This document shows, one piece after another, positions 24,505 to 37,227 of a stretch of DNA of 64,000 nucleotides; positions within the stretch are counted from its first letter, which is position 1, and every line of letters starts with the position of its first letter. Source of the DNA: Tillus elongatus (taxonomy: Eukaryota > Arthropoda > Insecta > Coleoptera > Cleridae); contig OZ023265.1 of NCBI GenBank assembly GCA_964006375.1, positions 171,369,156 to 171,433,155 on the forward strand, in the 5' to 3' direction. The translations under genes were made by a program, and so were the position numbers. The notes beneath the pieces are model-generated. The model made no database searches. It was not told where the DNA came from and was given only the letters and a program-made list of their open reading frames with translations.

Positions 24505-26136
24505 ATGGAAGCAGCAACCATCGTATTATGGTTCCTTGCCACGGGAATAACAGCCCAAATACAAGACTTGACAGACAACCCAGGCATGTTACCAAAGAAA
24601 TTAGGCACAGCATACACTGAGACTAGCAAGTGGAATCTGATACACATACATGACTTGACACAATTACATAGAGACTACAACCAAATAAAAAGACACTACG
24701 CAAATACAGTTACCTTCATGACAAAAGATTACCATTCTGAATATCATAATTTCATATTGACATTGAATTTCACCATAGATAATGTAGACGATATATTTTA
24801 TAGGATTTTTCCGAATAACGATATTATTAATAGACGAAAACGTGGCCTAATAAACGGACTAGGTTCTATATTTAAGTCAATCACGGGGAATCTCGATTCA
24901 CAAGATGGGGAACGCATTCAACAAGCATTAGAAGTCTTAACGACAGATCAAAATAAAATTCATGAACTTTTTAGGTCTCAAAATTCAATCATGCTCGAGG
25001 CAATAGTCGAGTTTAATAACACGATAGTAGGATTGAGTCATAACCAAGGCACGATAGTAAATAGAATAAATGAATTAGGTAATACAGTAGAAAGCCTGCG
25101 AAGTGAACAATTAACTCACTATCATCGCATTAAGATCCTAGAGTTACTCATCAACAACAGAAAATGCCATCACTTTTGCAAAATTAGGAATCTTTCACAC
25201 ATCCATACTAAAACCAACATTTATAATAAAAGAAATCAATAAAATCCAAAATTATGCAACTAATGCTAAAGTAATAACAACCACTGATCTAAATCTATAC
25301 GAAAAAGTCTTTAAAATAAAAGCCGTCAAAAACAATTTCAAAATTATATTTCAAATAGAAATACCTCTGGTAGATGAATCAGAATATGATTATTATCAAT
25401 TATATACATTACCTGTCCCTAGAAAGACACACCTTTTACCATGATACTTCCTAGAACCAAATACCTTATCCTAAGCAGTAAACAATATGCCTATCGTAAT
25501 GAAGAATGTCAAAATTTAAAGAACCAAATATATTTTTGCAAAGACGACAATCCAACAACCATGAATGATCAAAACCCATGTGAAATAAAGCTAATAAAAT
25601 TTCAAAAACCTATTAACAATTGTAATCAAGAATTAGTCTAAATTAATAGAACCACAGTTTCGAGATATGGAACCAGTCAGTATATAGTTATAGCACCCGA
25701 AGAAACTAACGCCAGAATAACTTGCAAGGAACAGGAGTGGACCAACATCATCAAGGGTACAAAATTAATCAACCTGCAACCAAATTGCCAATTAACCATA
25801 GGCAACAAAATCTACAAGACCGGCCCAGCAACAGCAGAAACACAACATATATTCAACCTGCCTACACTAGAAACCCCCATTCCAGAAGATCAACCAAATC
25901 CAGGACCAGTACCCGAAATATCATTAGAAAACGTACAGCTACACAACATCAATCAAATCCAACACCAACTTCAAAAAATTAAACAAAATATACCAGGACC
26001 TATAACAATACCAATCCATCACCTGAGTATATGGACAATATTACTGTACATAGCTGTCTTAATAACCATCACAACGATAGCCGTCCGAATGGGGTTGAAG
26101 AAACGAAGAACCAGCAAAGAAGATAAAGGAACGTAA
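24505..26136 (+). pseudogene. env: Env of an errantivirus (F-protein type), frameshifted
   Basis: Envelope fusion glycoprotein remnant of an endogenous insect retrovirus. Translation most likely began at 24505 (an ATG at 24487 is in frame), giving a hydrophobic signal peptide. A furin-type site RRKR at about 24832-24843 is followed by a Gly-rich hydrophobic fusion-peptide-like stretch, as in the F-protein family shared by errantiviruses and baculoviruses. A heptad-like region follows. The frame is broken near 25190 and again near 25430, with an in-frame stop at about 25639. The last part carries one strongly hydrophobic transmembrane segment (about 26020-26095) and a short basic tail ending at 26136. 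It is not functional as it stands. Its nearest relative in the window is the env end at 49.98-50.6 kb. Confidence 0.85.
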
Positions 26137-26197
26137 ACAGGAACCACCGAGTCCGGATTTCCGTTGAAAATCCGGAACGAACCATAGCTTCGTCTTT

Positions 26198-26209
26198 AAA
26201 AAGGGGAGG
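26198..26209 (+). other. Polypurine tract
   Basis: AAAAAGGGGAGG lies immediately before the 3' LTR, in the position used to prime plus-strand DNA synthesis. Confidence 0.8.
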
Positions 26210-26629
26210 AGATAAATGGAGCCCAAACAATGGCCCATTATAATACAATGTCGCCTTCCCACGGTAAGAACCGCTGAGTCAGCCGCCGTTTAACGGAGCC
26301 AAGAACTTGCAGGTTCAAAGTGCAAGTAGAACGGAATATCACTGTGAGAATCGACATCAGCAGATTCCTTGTTATCCAGAGACAATAGTGCCACGCCTGG
26401 AGGGAAGACTATAAAGAGGCTAATCACAGAAGTAGAACCGTTCATTCTTGTTCCGAGTTAGTCATTCGCACACCGAGTGCATAGACATTAGATCACATGT
26501 AGGTTGATCGTCTTATTTTAGTATATTATATTATTCATTTTTCTTGTAACTAAATAATTAAGTATTGATTGTTCAAAGTATTAAATAAATTGTTTTAAAA
26601 AGTCAAACGTCTTAACCGTGAAGTTAAGT
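26210..26629 (+). repeat. 3' LTR of the env-only element
   Basis: It starts AGATAAATGGAGCCC and ends CCGTGAAGTTAAGT, followed by the CGCG duplication. The differences from the 5' LTR are single substitutions and one 1-bp deletion. Confidence 0.92.
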
Positions 26630-27160
26630 CGCGTAAATTTCAACGTCAGCCTAGAACTGTTGTCTCCTCATCCTGGAAATATATCATCATATTCTTCACT
26701 TTGTGACTGGAAGCAGATTCCTCCGTAGGTTTGGCACTTCGTGAGTTTAAATGATTGGTATTTTTGTTTGCCTGTCATGCCTATTGACACCATAGATTTA
26801 ACCCCCATGCGAGAGACCCCAGAACATTTTTTAATAGGATGCTTAATGTAAGCTTTCTAAGACATTTCGGTTGTTGACCATAAACTACGCAGTCAGTCTC
26901 ATCTGTAAATAACAGCCTTTTCCAGTCCTCTGTAATCTATGTGGCATATTTTCTGGCCCATGATAGCCTCTATTTCTTCATATGATCGGTTAGGAGTTGT
27001 TTTTTCTGCAGTGGAGTGGCCCGTCTCCTATCAGTTTCTAAAAGGCCCCCACGGATAGTTGAGTTATGAGTTAACACCAGATCTTGCTAAGTCTTGTCCC
27101 AACTCACGACTTGTTTCTGGAATCAAGTTACTATTTCGAAGCTATAAACTTTGTGGTCTT

Positions 27161-27727
<567 letters not shown>

Positions 27728-27931
27728 AAAGGTTACCAGACATAGAGCATCTTGTTATGCCCGCTCTTTTGTACCGAGGACTTCCAAGTTGTGGAATTCC
27801 TTGCCGGCACATATTTTCCTTCTCCTCCGAACCTTCAAGTCCAGAATTAACAAGTTGCCTCTTTCCTTCCTGTCGACACCCACGGTACGATAGTATTTAC
27901 GTTGTAAGCCCCCGTGGTGTGTTGTTGAAAA

Positions 27932-27934
<3 letters not shown>
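27728..27934 (+). pseudogene. LINE family J, copy J5: last ~200 bp
   Basis: It encodes the last part of the J protein (DIEHLVMPALL, RGLPSCGIPCRH) and the 3' UTR with GTGGTGTGTTGTTGAAAA, then runs into a TA tract. The 5' truncation point joins the mariner remnant. An apparent 210-codon ORF across mariner, LINE and TA repeats is an artefact of this fusion. Confidence 0.85.

Positions 27935-28012
<78 letters not shown>
27935..28012. repeat. (TA)n tract
   Basis: Between the LINE J5 3' end and foldback element F. Confidence 0.95.
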
Positions 28013-28015
<3 letters not shown>

Positions 28016-28634
28016 GGTGTTCAAATAAGGACACGGACCGGCTGTATCTCGAAAACCATCACAGCTGCAGCTTTCGGAAAAAAATTAGCATAAGTAAAGT
28101 GGCCATGAGAAAATGTTGGAAATTATTTTCAGCTTTCTAAATCTGCCGCTAGGTGGCGAAAATGGCATGGCTTACCTAAAATCTTTAATTTCTCGAGAAT
28201 CTTGACGCATAACATAAGCTGGTTTTAGGTAATTTGTAATCAACGTACACTTGTCTACAACCTCTGTTAAAAAAAATTTCCTTATAGACCAGTGGCGGAG
28301 GTAGGGGGCCAAAATTTTTTTTTACAAACAAATGCCTATAACTTGATAACCAGTAGACATAATTTTAAGAATTTTGGCTTGTTAGAAAGAGCTTTCATAA
28401 GAAATTCCAGGTATTAGTATTTTAAATCTACAGTCACACATGCACAAAATACATAGGGCGCTAGAATAGAGGAGTCTAGTTTTATTAAATTTTACGAAAA
28501 TTTTCAAATGGCAGCATAGTATTATAATATAACTATCAAAAAGTGAATGAAGTTAGAAAGAACTCAGTGAAAACCCAAAACGAATATGTTTTTCCGTTTC
28601 CGAGAAAACTCGAATTTTATGTATTTTGGTGCTT

Positions 28635-28681
28635 AGATAGATAGATAGGTGCTTTATTGTCCAAAGATAAAAATCTTATTG
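28635..28681 (-). mobile_element. About 45-bp LINE 3' tail inserted in the F left arm
   Basis: The right arm reads GGTGCTTATTATGCAATTTC without interruption. The left arm has about 45 extra bases after GGTGCTTA. On the minus strand these read CTTTGGACAATAAAGCACC followed by (CTAT)n: a poly-A signal and tetranucleotide tail typical of a LINE 3' end. It is an extremely short 5'-truncated insertion. Confidence 0.75.
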
Positions 28682-28802
28682 TGTCATTTCTCAAATTTGG
28701 ATATGAATATAGCAAAATCTCTATAGAATATTTGTTTTCAGGCATCGTTATACAAATTAGCATATAACATATAACATATAACAAATTTGGTTATCATAGC
28801 TT

Positions 28803-28933
28803 TTAGTGAATTTTTTTAAAAAAAAATCACTAATGAGGAGATCTCGACTTTTGAATTTTGAAAAAATTCCTTCAAATTAGCACTAATTAGGCCTCCGAGA
28901 ACACATATCCGGGGTCGGTTTGAATTTTTATAT

Positions 28934-29027
<94 letters not shown>

Positions 29028-29407
29028 CACACCGATAACTCAAAAAATAATGGGCCGATTTTGATCAAATTTGGTGAGTACCTTCCTTTTGCAAGTGGCT
29101 TGGATAAGTTCGTTAACCAGAAAAATCTGTTCAGTTGAAATAGATTAAACAATGTTTTCATTTAATTACACAGACGGATTCCCTCTATCAGTGTCAGTTC
29201 TGAGCCAGCCTTACATGTTTGGAAATTTTTCTACATTTTCACACAATAAAGTTATTTTTATAAAACATGGCACATTGTTTTTACTATATAGGTTATACTG
29301 GTAACCAAAATTGTTGCCTGCTTTCTTAAAAAGAAAACACACATATTTTCAATAAAAACATTTTAATGAAAATTCACTACCATAACGCACTTGCTGCGTC
29401 CAGAGTT
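28803..29407 (+). mobile_element. Complete HINE inside the F element
   Basis: It starts TTAGTGAATTTTTTTAAA and ends GAAAATTCACTACC, ATAACGCACTTGCTGCGTCC. The TA tract is at 28940-29023. The segment after the tract matches 9960-10130, including GTGTCAGTTCTGAGCC. Its flanks are themselves HINE-interior words (GGTTATCATAGC; TTTTTTGAGTGATACA), so it inserted into an older HINE. Confidence 0.8.
28940..29023. repeat. (TA)n tract
   Basis: Uninterrupted central tract of the HINE at 28803-29407. Confidence 0.95.
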
Positions 29408-29427
29408 TTTTATTTTTTGAGTGATAC

Positions 29428-29431
<4 letters not shown>

Positions 29432-29500
<69 letters not shown>
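29432..29500. repeat. (TA)n tract
   Basis: Joins inverted HINE sequence to the LINE J6 fragment. Confidence 0.95.
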
Positions 29501-29502
<2 letters not shown>

Positions 29503-29504
<2 letters not shown>

Positions 29505-29874
29505 GCTTTAGACCCTACTTTGTTTCTTCTCCACATCAATGACCTCCACTCTAGCACATCCAACCCAGTTCCCAGTTACGTGGACGATAGCATCCTCCAC
29601 TCAAATATACAATATTCTAAGCCTGTCTCTTTAGCCCAATTAGATGAGGATCGTAGACTCATGGAGGGATCTGTCTCCGTGGATCTCCAAAAAAAATTAG
29701 ACTAGGGAAGTAGAAATCTTGTACAATTCAACCCCGCCAAATCTCAGTCTTGCTTTCTTTCTCATAAGAGATACACCAACCCTAGACCCATCACAATGAA
29801 CAACCAAGTTATTCAAAGTAATGAGTCCTTTTTACTTGTTGGCATTTCTGTGGATCGAAATCTCAATTGGCACT
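29503..29874 (+). pseudogene. LINE family J, copy J6: internal palm fragment
   Basis: It follows a TA tract directly and encodes LDPTLFLLHINDLHSSTSNP, a catalytic motif SYVDDS, and the region up to VGISVDRNLNWH. It is truncated at both ends. A stop interrupts the frame at 29703. Confidence 0.85.
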
Positions 29875-30515
29875 AAATTTGAGAAATTGCATAATAAGCA
29901 CCAAAATACATAAAATTCGAGTTTTCTTTGAAACGGAAAAACATATTCGTTTTGGGTTTTCACTGAGTTCTTTCTAACTTCATTCACTTTTTGATAGTTA
30001 TATTATAATACTATGCTGCCATTTGAAAATTTTCGTAAAATTTAATAAAACTAGACTCCTCTACTCTAGCGCCCTCTGTATTTTGTGCATGTGTGACTGT
30101 AGATTTAAAATACTAATACCTGGAATTTCTTATGAAAGCTCTTTCTAACAAGCCAAAATTCTTAAAATTATGTCTACTGGTTATCAAGTTATAGGCATTT
30201 GTTTGTAAAAAAAAAATTTCGCCCCCTACCTCCGCCACTGGTCCATAAGGAATTTTTTTTTTAACAGAGGTTGTAGACAAGTGTACGTTGATTACAAATT
30301 ACCTAAAACCAGCTTATGTTATGCGTCAAGATTCTCGAGAAATTAAAGATTTTAGGTAAGCCATGGCATTTTCGCCACCTAGCGGCAGATTTAGAAAGCT
30401 GAAAATAATTTCCAACATTTTCTCATGGCCACTTTACTTATGCTAATTTTTTCCCGAAAGCTGCAGCTGTGATGGTTTTCGAGATACAGCCGGTCCATGT
30501 CCTTATTTGAACACC

Positions 30516-30757
<242 letters not shown>

Positions 30758-31380
30758 AAACGAAAGCTACCAAAATGATTCTATTAATTGACATAGCAAG
30801 CCTGTATGCATAACTCCGGTTTCAATGTGAAATATTGTAGGCAGGAAATTAGGTGAGTGTATGGGGCGACATTCCGAAGAACCACAATGGTGTTTGTAAG
30901 TGGGTGTTAAATAGCCTAGAGTGTATACACGACACGGGATTCTATTTGCCAGTATTTACACAAGGAACCCGCACCAAGGACCCGCCATTCTCAAATAAGC
31001 AGTCTAATCTGTACTTGACACCGTTTTACATCATCGATCAGTATATGTACTCCTTTACAACAAAATCCAACCATGTAGGAGAATTTTACTAGATATTTTA
31101 CATATACAGGTGCTTAAAAATATGTACCTACAGGGCGCGAAATAATTATTTTTGTTGGTTTATTCCAAATTTCTCTTGGAGACTGCAAGTTATTTAAATT
31201 AGTACATATTTGACTGCTAAAAAAGTGTGGACAGCTTCACCGGGGCCGTACGTATGTGCTATCAATACAATGTGGAACCGGTTGATTCGGTACGTTCTTC
31301 GATAGCTCTAATTGATTACGTGTAATTGACCGGTTGCATGTACATCAGGGGTTAGATGGTAAAGAAAACATTAACGCGGG
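30758..31380. other. No recognisable feature
   Basis: Possibly unique DNA. Short open frames show no motif. Confidence 0.4.
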
Positions 31381-31945
31381 TTAATTAAATGAATTTATTG
31401 CACAATGGGCAAAGTTACACAGACAATAATAAACAGAAGCGGTGTAATACAAAAAATACCTTTTCTTGCCTGGGACGTCGTTAATGGGCAGTTCGATGTA
31501 TGTTCGGGAACCTCCCTTCTTCACAGAGTAAATGACTTGTTGCACAGATGGAGAATAAGGAGCAGCTTCATTCTCTGGTACCCGCAGTTGGTAGCACTTA
31601 AATGGGAACAAGGCGCCACCTCGCCATATGTTCCACGTGGTTTCCAACACTTTTCAGAAGGTCACGTGGTTGCTACGGGCTTGTCTGCGTCCAATGCCCA
31701 GGGGACAACGAAGGACTCGAACTGATGAGTGTGAACTATAGAACGATCTTCGATGAAATGGGACTCTTGCAGCGTTCTTGATTCCGAAGTCTCGATGTGC
31801 TTCGGGGGTCTAGAAGGGGTAGGCGGCCTCTCTAGCCAATCAGACCGCCGTTCGAAAACGTAAATCTCCATGGTCACATCTTCGGGTTGACCATTATTAC
31901 TTGACGTGCCCAGGGTGACTAACTGTATTTTGGTGTCCATAGTCG
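31381..31945 (-). pseudogene. Unrecognised coding-like region, two overlapping frames
   Basis: Starting at an ATG at 31940 (MDTKIQLVTLGTSSNNGQPE), about 90 codons are open to 31662. A +/- frame change near 31655 leads into a second open frame (GALFPFKCYQLRVPENEAAP, VQQVIYSVKKGGSRTYIELP) that ends at 31381. AATAAA lies within the last codons. Base composition is more GC-rich and codon-like than the surroundings. No repeat in the window matches it. I recognise no domain. It may be a decayed host exon, a processed pseudogene or an unlabelled element gene. Confidence 0.3.
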
Positions 31946-31991
31946 GCACGTGCGTGTGGCAAAAAAGGTGTAGAAAATAACGACGGAACAC

Positions 31992-32740
31992 AATGATTTT
32001 CTTAAAAAAAAAAACGCGCCACTGACTTTTTTCTTTTTTTTTTTAGTACAGCTATATAGGTCAGGTCAGGTCATTTTGTTTATTTCAATAACTTCTAAAC
32101 ACAGTTAAAAAAGTATCATCTCTTATTTTCATAACTTTTTGAAAAAAGTTATTTATTTTATTGACTTCTATACACTTCCATATGCGTCTAATTGCCGCGG
32201 TTGCCTGACCCGTTTGATAAGCTTGTGATTTCTTTACCTACGTGGTGATTATTATCCCAACTATGTTGAGCACTAGATTGATTAATATTGCAATATCTCA
32301 ATGTTCTCTAAATCTAGTTTTAATAGTTATTTTAGCTTTCCCAACATATTTACACTCTATTTCATAGATCCTCGACATTTTTCTGGTTTTATCTTTATCC
32401 TTTGGTTACCAAGCAAATTTTCAATGTATTTTTTTTTTATAGAAAATTCGATCTGTAAACTGGCTTTCTTAAAAATGCTATTTAAACCCTCCGTGAGTCA
32501 TGGTTCAAATGGTAAACAGACAACGGTTCTGTTTGGTTTATCTTTTCTGAAAGTCGTAGATTCCGTTTTCACAACAACATTTTCTTTGTTGTATGTTTAT
32601 CGACTAATTTTTCCACTAGAAAGACAGAGTAATCATTAGTTCCAGTTCTCTGTTCTATCTTTCTTTATTTTTTTCTGCTACAACGGCCATTCTGCTGGCT
32701 AGTCATCGGTTGGTCTAGGATGTGTTTTTAAAAGATTATT
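31992..32740. other. No recognisable feature
   Basis: T-rich DNA. The 112-codon frame at 32301-32639 has no motif and reads like low-complexity sequence. Confidence 0.4.
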
Positions 32741-32756
32741 TTCACAGATGCCTGTG

Positions 32757-33243
32757 CATCTGTAACTATGGTGAGAATGCATCTAGCCTTTCACACATTG
32801 TCCCGGTATTATGTAGGAAAGAGCCAGGGCTGACAATTTACAAAATTGTTGGTTGCTTGTACACAGTCTCTATTTATAACATTTTGTGTTATTTGAAGCC
32901 GTCGTGACAACAAACTACCTTGTTTCGCATCGAGATGGCGATCCTGTCGTACATCTCACAATGCTCTAGGAGGCTGGCTACCTTAGCCGAATCACTTTAG
33001 GTGAATTCTCGTTGTAATTAGTATAGCGCACTGACGAGCTCTAATGAGAACAAAACCGGTATCCGTTTCTAATTATGGTGAGAATACATGTAGCCTTACC
33101 TACATCGTCTCGGCATTAGAAAAGAAAGGACCAGGGCTGACAATTTACAAAATTGTTGATTAGTTGTACACAGCCTCTATTTATACCATTGTCTGTTTAT
33201 GACAACATACTACCTGGTTGCGCACCGAGAGAGCGACCCTGGC
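32757..33243 (+). mobile_element. Tandem retrozyme-like repeat, family A, period 307 bp
   Basis: The phrase TATGGTGAGAAT at 32767 recurs at 33074, followed by the same landmarks: CAGGGCTGACAATTTACAAA, TTGTACACAG, CTCTATTTATA, GACAACA and CTACCT. The first unit is complete and ends in a hammerhead motif at 33014-33076. The second is truncated at about 33243. The first unit begins at or near the position equivalent to the cleavage site. Tandem units of about 300 bp joined at a hammerhead are the hallmark of animal retrozymes, and also of Penelope-like pseudo-LTRs. Confidence 0.75.
33014..33076 (+). ncRNA. Hammerhead ribozyme motif, core mutated
   Basis: Stem I strand TAATTAGTATAGCGCA, CTGACGA at 33031-33037, stem II GCTCT/AGAAC with loop AATG and one mismatch, then AAAA where GAAA is required, palindrome ACCGGT and A at the cleavage position. 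The G-to-A change in GAAA should abolish cleavage. Confidence 0.75.
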
Positions 33244-33409
33244 AATTACTACCTAGAGTACAAGGCCTCAGCTCTCGTGCGACGTCATAACAAGACGGCG
33301 AACGCTCTCGGTTCAGCTTTCGACCGCATATACACATTGATGTTAACGCGCATTGAAAAATTACTATAATAAGGGTTTCCTATGAAAACAGAGCTGCCAG
33401 ACCCAGAAC

Positions 33410-33572
33410 TGACTAGTCACAGAAACGTTGAAGAACATCCGAGAACATCTAGAATTTATAAGGGCCTTTTGCTCCAGTTAGCTTACGCGCTAGCTACGCC
33501 CTTTTACCTACAGAAACGAAACCAAACAGTGAAGCCAGAGAAGTAGTCTCCAAGTCTGTATGTGGTTTAAGT
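33410..33572 (+). mobile_element. Family B hammerhead element, right-arm fragment
   Basis: It begins inside the ribozyme (GACTAGTCACAGAAACG) and continues through TTGAAGAACATC, TTGCTCCAGTTAGC, TACAGAAACGAAACC and CCAAGTCTGTATGTGG, matching 23441-23600 and 48812-48900. The upstream ribozyme half is missing. Confidence 0.8.
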
Positions 33573-33579
33573 TTAAAGA

Positions 33580-34059
33580 TAAAAGAAACTATTTTAGAAT
33601 CATTTTTATAGAGACTAGGCTTGATTTTGTTTAAATTTCTGCTATCTATGCTGCGCTAAAACTGTGCTTGGGGCCGTTAAAAAAGCTACAAATATAGTGT
33701 TTTTTAATAGTAGATTGAATCCCCTAATCAATTGGCAAATTTTTAATTTCATGTCGTCTGTCATTTTCCATAATTGCGGCCGAGATTTCACGATTGTTCG
33801 GGTAGTATATTTGATGCCTGGTATATATTTAGTTTGTTTACCGTTGATGTATGGTTTATACCTGTTGTATGAATTAATCTACACGTGGCAGTTAACTACT
33901 CTGTCTGTCAGGCATTGGACTTTAACCACTAAGTCGTTTCAACGCATGTCCTTGGAATTTTATTTTTAATTTGGAAAAAACTCTAAATATTGTGTACCAA
34001 ATTATTTAAAATTCACAACATAGGTTTTTTTGCACTATTTCTAGCCACATGTAAGGTCT

Positions 34060-34060
<1 letters not shown>
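33580..34060. other. No recognisable feature
   Basis: T-rich DNA with a motif-free open frame at 33664-33969. It may be interior sequence of the adjacent HINE. Confidence 0.35.
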
Positions 34061-34500
<440 letters not shown>

Positions 34501-34757
34501 TAACAACTGTGCTGTAAAATTTGTTTTCGATTAAGCATTAAGTATTAAACATGCTACCTCTGCACGATGTAGCAGATCTGATACATTTGTATTTTTTATA
34601 AACAAAGCATAAACATTTGAAGAGGATTTTTCAGTGAATTTTTATTTAAAATAATTCACGAATAGAGAGGTATCGATGGTGAGACTTTGCAAAAATTTTT
34701 TCAAATGAGCGCGAACTAGGACCTCTATAACCCATATCCGGGGTCGGTTTCAATTTA

Positions 34758-34871
<114 letters not shown>

Positions 34872-35191
34872 TGGCGTTTAATGTCAGTCTTATATAAAAT
34901 TAATAATTTTGGCAAAAATATGGTATGTGGAGATAGAGTGATGGTTAAGATGGTGTATTGAAGTGGTTTAGATCTATCATAAACGAAGGCAATGGGTAAA
35001 GCATTAGATTGAAGAAATAAAATGAAGAATTTTTTTTACCTGGTTTGTCAAAATTTGAAGTTTGCTGAATTTGATATATAATTGTCACATTGCTTTAGAT
35101 ATAACTTTTAAATTATGCAAATGTACAGCACAAGTCTCAGATTTATTGTATAAGCATACTGTATAATTCTTATCAATGAATGAATAAATAA

Positions 35192-35196
<5 letters not shown>

Positions 35197-35266
<70 letters not shown>

Positions 35267-35271
35267 GTATG

Positions 35272-35300
<29 letters not shown>
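35197..35300. repeat. (TA)n then (TGTA)n tract
   Basis: Right part of the same split tract. Confidence 0.95.
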
Positions 35301-35302
<2 letters not shown>

Positions 35303-35755
35303 CCAACCGATAACTCAAAAAATGATTAACCTATTTTGTTTTCTTTTATTAATGGCTTGGATGAGTTCGTTAGTCAGGAAAATCGGACAATATTTCCCGG
35401 GAAAATTGCAATTGGAGTTTTCTTTCGAAAATATTTTTTTTCTCGGAAAATTACAAAGCTATTTTAATGAAATTTGGTGGATATGTTGCCTTGAGAAAAC
35501 CTTACTACATACCAAAATTCAACTTTCTAAGTTTCTAGAAAATTGAGTTTTTCAAATTTTGAGTTTTCTTTCGAAAAAAATTTTTTTCTGCGAAAATTAC
35601 AAAGTTATTTTAATGACATTTGGCGGATATGTTGCCTTGGGAAAGGTTTTACTACATACCAAAATTCAACTTTATAAGTTTATCGAAAATTGAGTTATCC
35701 AAGTTTGAAACATGTAATAAAAAATCACTACCATAACGCACTGGCTGCGTCCCGA

Positions 35756-36500
35756 ACTTTTAAAAATATTTTTCTAGTATTCTTCGGCAAAACTTACACA
35801 ACGAACTTATTTTTTGAAAAGAAAAAAAATCGGCAGTGTAGGGTTAATTTAAAATTATTGTTCCCAACTTGCAAATTTTAGGTTACTTCCGCTTAGTTAG
35901 TTATATGTTATAGTTTCTCTACGATAAATGGAATCAATTTTGAAATAATATCAAGCCTATTATAGTTATTGATTGATTCCATATTTCTACGAGGTAATAT
36001 TGCCGAAATCTAATTATCCACCCCTATTTCCCGAGAGAAGTCAGTATTCTGCGGGGCGCCTGAACTAATAATGCAATGTGTGGACGTTATTTGGAAACAA
36101 AAACGCTCTTTCGTCGGTTTAAATTGAGAAAGAATCGATTTCTCTGTGAAATGCACTTTTCTCTCTTAAAGGAAACTGTTTAAGCTCTTTTAAGTTAATA
36201 TGTTTTTCTTTAATTTTACACCGCACATGCTACCAGTTCAATTGCTAGTTTCGAATAGAATTTCAGCTAGAGTTTTAGTCTTTTTAGCTTCCCATTTTTA
36301 CTGTGATGAAATAAATTGCGGGTTAAAAGAAACCGGCTGGAAATATTCTGAAGACGTCAGACAAATATTGATATGTAGCCACCTAGATTCATTTCTTTGG
36401 ATTACATTGAATTATTTGCATGTGTTTGGCTAAACCGCGCTATAAAGAGAGAAATGGAGAAAAATAGTGACTTCACAATAACATACTCCTATTTGAGAGA
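35756..36500. other. No recognisable feature
   Basis: Possibly unique DNA. A somewhat GC-richer stretch lies at 36010-36090. No ORF is supported. Confidence 0.4.
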
Positions 36501-37227
36501 TCTATTTTATAACTTTACAGAAGTTGAGTTGAAGATACAGAGACTTCTTTTCTGGCTTCACAAATGGGCGATCCAGGAGATATGCGAAAAATATCTGTTA
36601 ATGATAGTGGCTAGGAGAAAATGCTGGAAATATTTTTTTTAGTTCCAAACTCTGCCGCTAGGGGCGCGTAATTGCTATCGTCATGTTAAAGGCATTTTTA
36701 TGGAAAATATCCCTATAAAAGCTATCAAAACAATACATCAAAAACAACTGAACCATGTTGTTGGATAATTTCACCAGATTCAGACTTTTACCCTTGCCCT
36801 TAAAATGTCTAATTTGTTTGTCTTGTTTATCTATACCTTATATAGTCTACCCTTTAATTGCCTTCCAACCATTAATTTGGAGGATTAGTACCTGTAGTAG
36901 AGTGCTCAGAATTCCGATAATCCAATAAAAAGCGATATAAAGCTTGATCTAAATTTTGTTTTTCCACGTGAGCCTTTTTAAGAGCATTTTTAACGCTTTT
37001 AACCGAATTTTCACAAGCAACATTACTTTGTGGATGATAAGCTGGACAAACCGTTGGTCTAATACCATTAGATCGCAAATAGGAAGACAATTATTCGGAA
37101 GAAAAGGGTTGCCCATTATCCGACACGATCTGGTCTGGCAAACCAACCTCAGAGAAGAGTTTTCTTAAATGATAAATTAATCTTTCTGCGGTTGTAGACT
37201 TCATTTTAGTGACTTCTAACCATTTCG

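Larger units (their letters stand above)
23958..26629 (+). mobile_element. LTR element with only env between its LTRs (errantivirus-derived)
   Basis: Two LTRs of 421 and 420 bp flank an internal region of only about 1.83 kb. The 4-bp target duplication CGCG (23954-23957, 26630-26633) fits the alternating pyrimidine-purine targets of gypsy-type errantiviruses. The internal region holds a primer-binding site, a leader of about 100 bp, an env reading frame and a polypurine tract. There is no trace of gag or pol. The LTRs differ at about six positions, so insertion was recent relative to its surroundings. Mobilisation must have depended on enzymes supplied by a relative. Confidence 0.88.
23770..27150 (-). 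pseudogene. Tc1-like transposase gene split by an LTR element
   Basis: The upstream part (27150-26634) gives EDWKRLLFTDETDCVVYG (first catalytic Asp) and further Tc1-like blocks with frame changes. The downstream part (23957-23770) gives RDQNPIENLWGICKAKLC, with the catalytic Glu of the NPIEN motif, then SIPKRVKAVIDAD near the C-terminus. The DDE-type NPIENLWG motif points to Tc1 rather than mariner. The LTR element sits exactly between the two parts with a CGCG duplication. The C-terminal codons overlap the last minisatellite unit. Confidence 0.75.
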
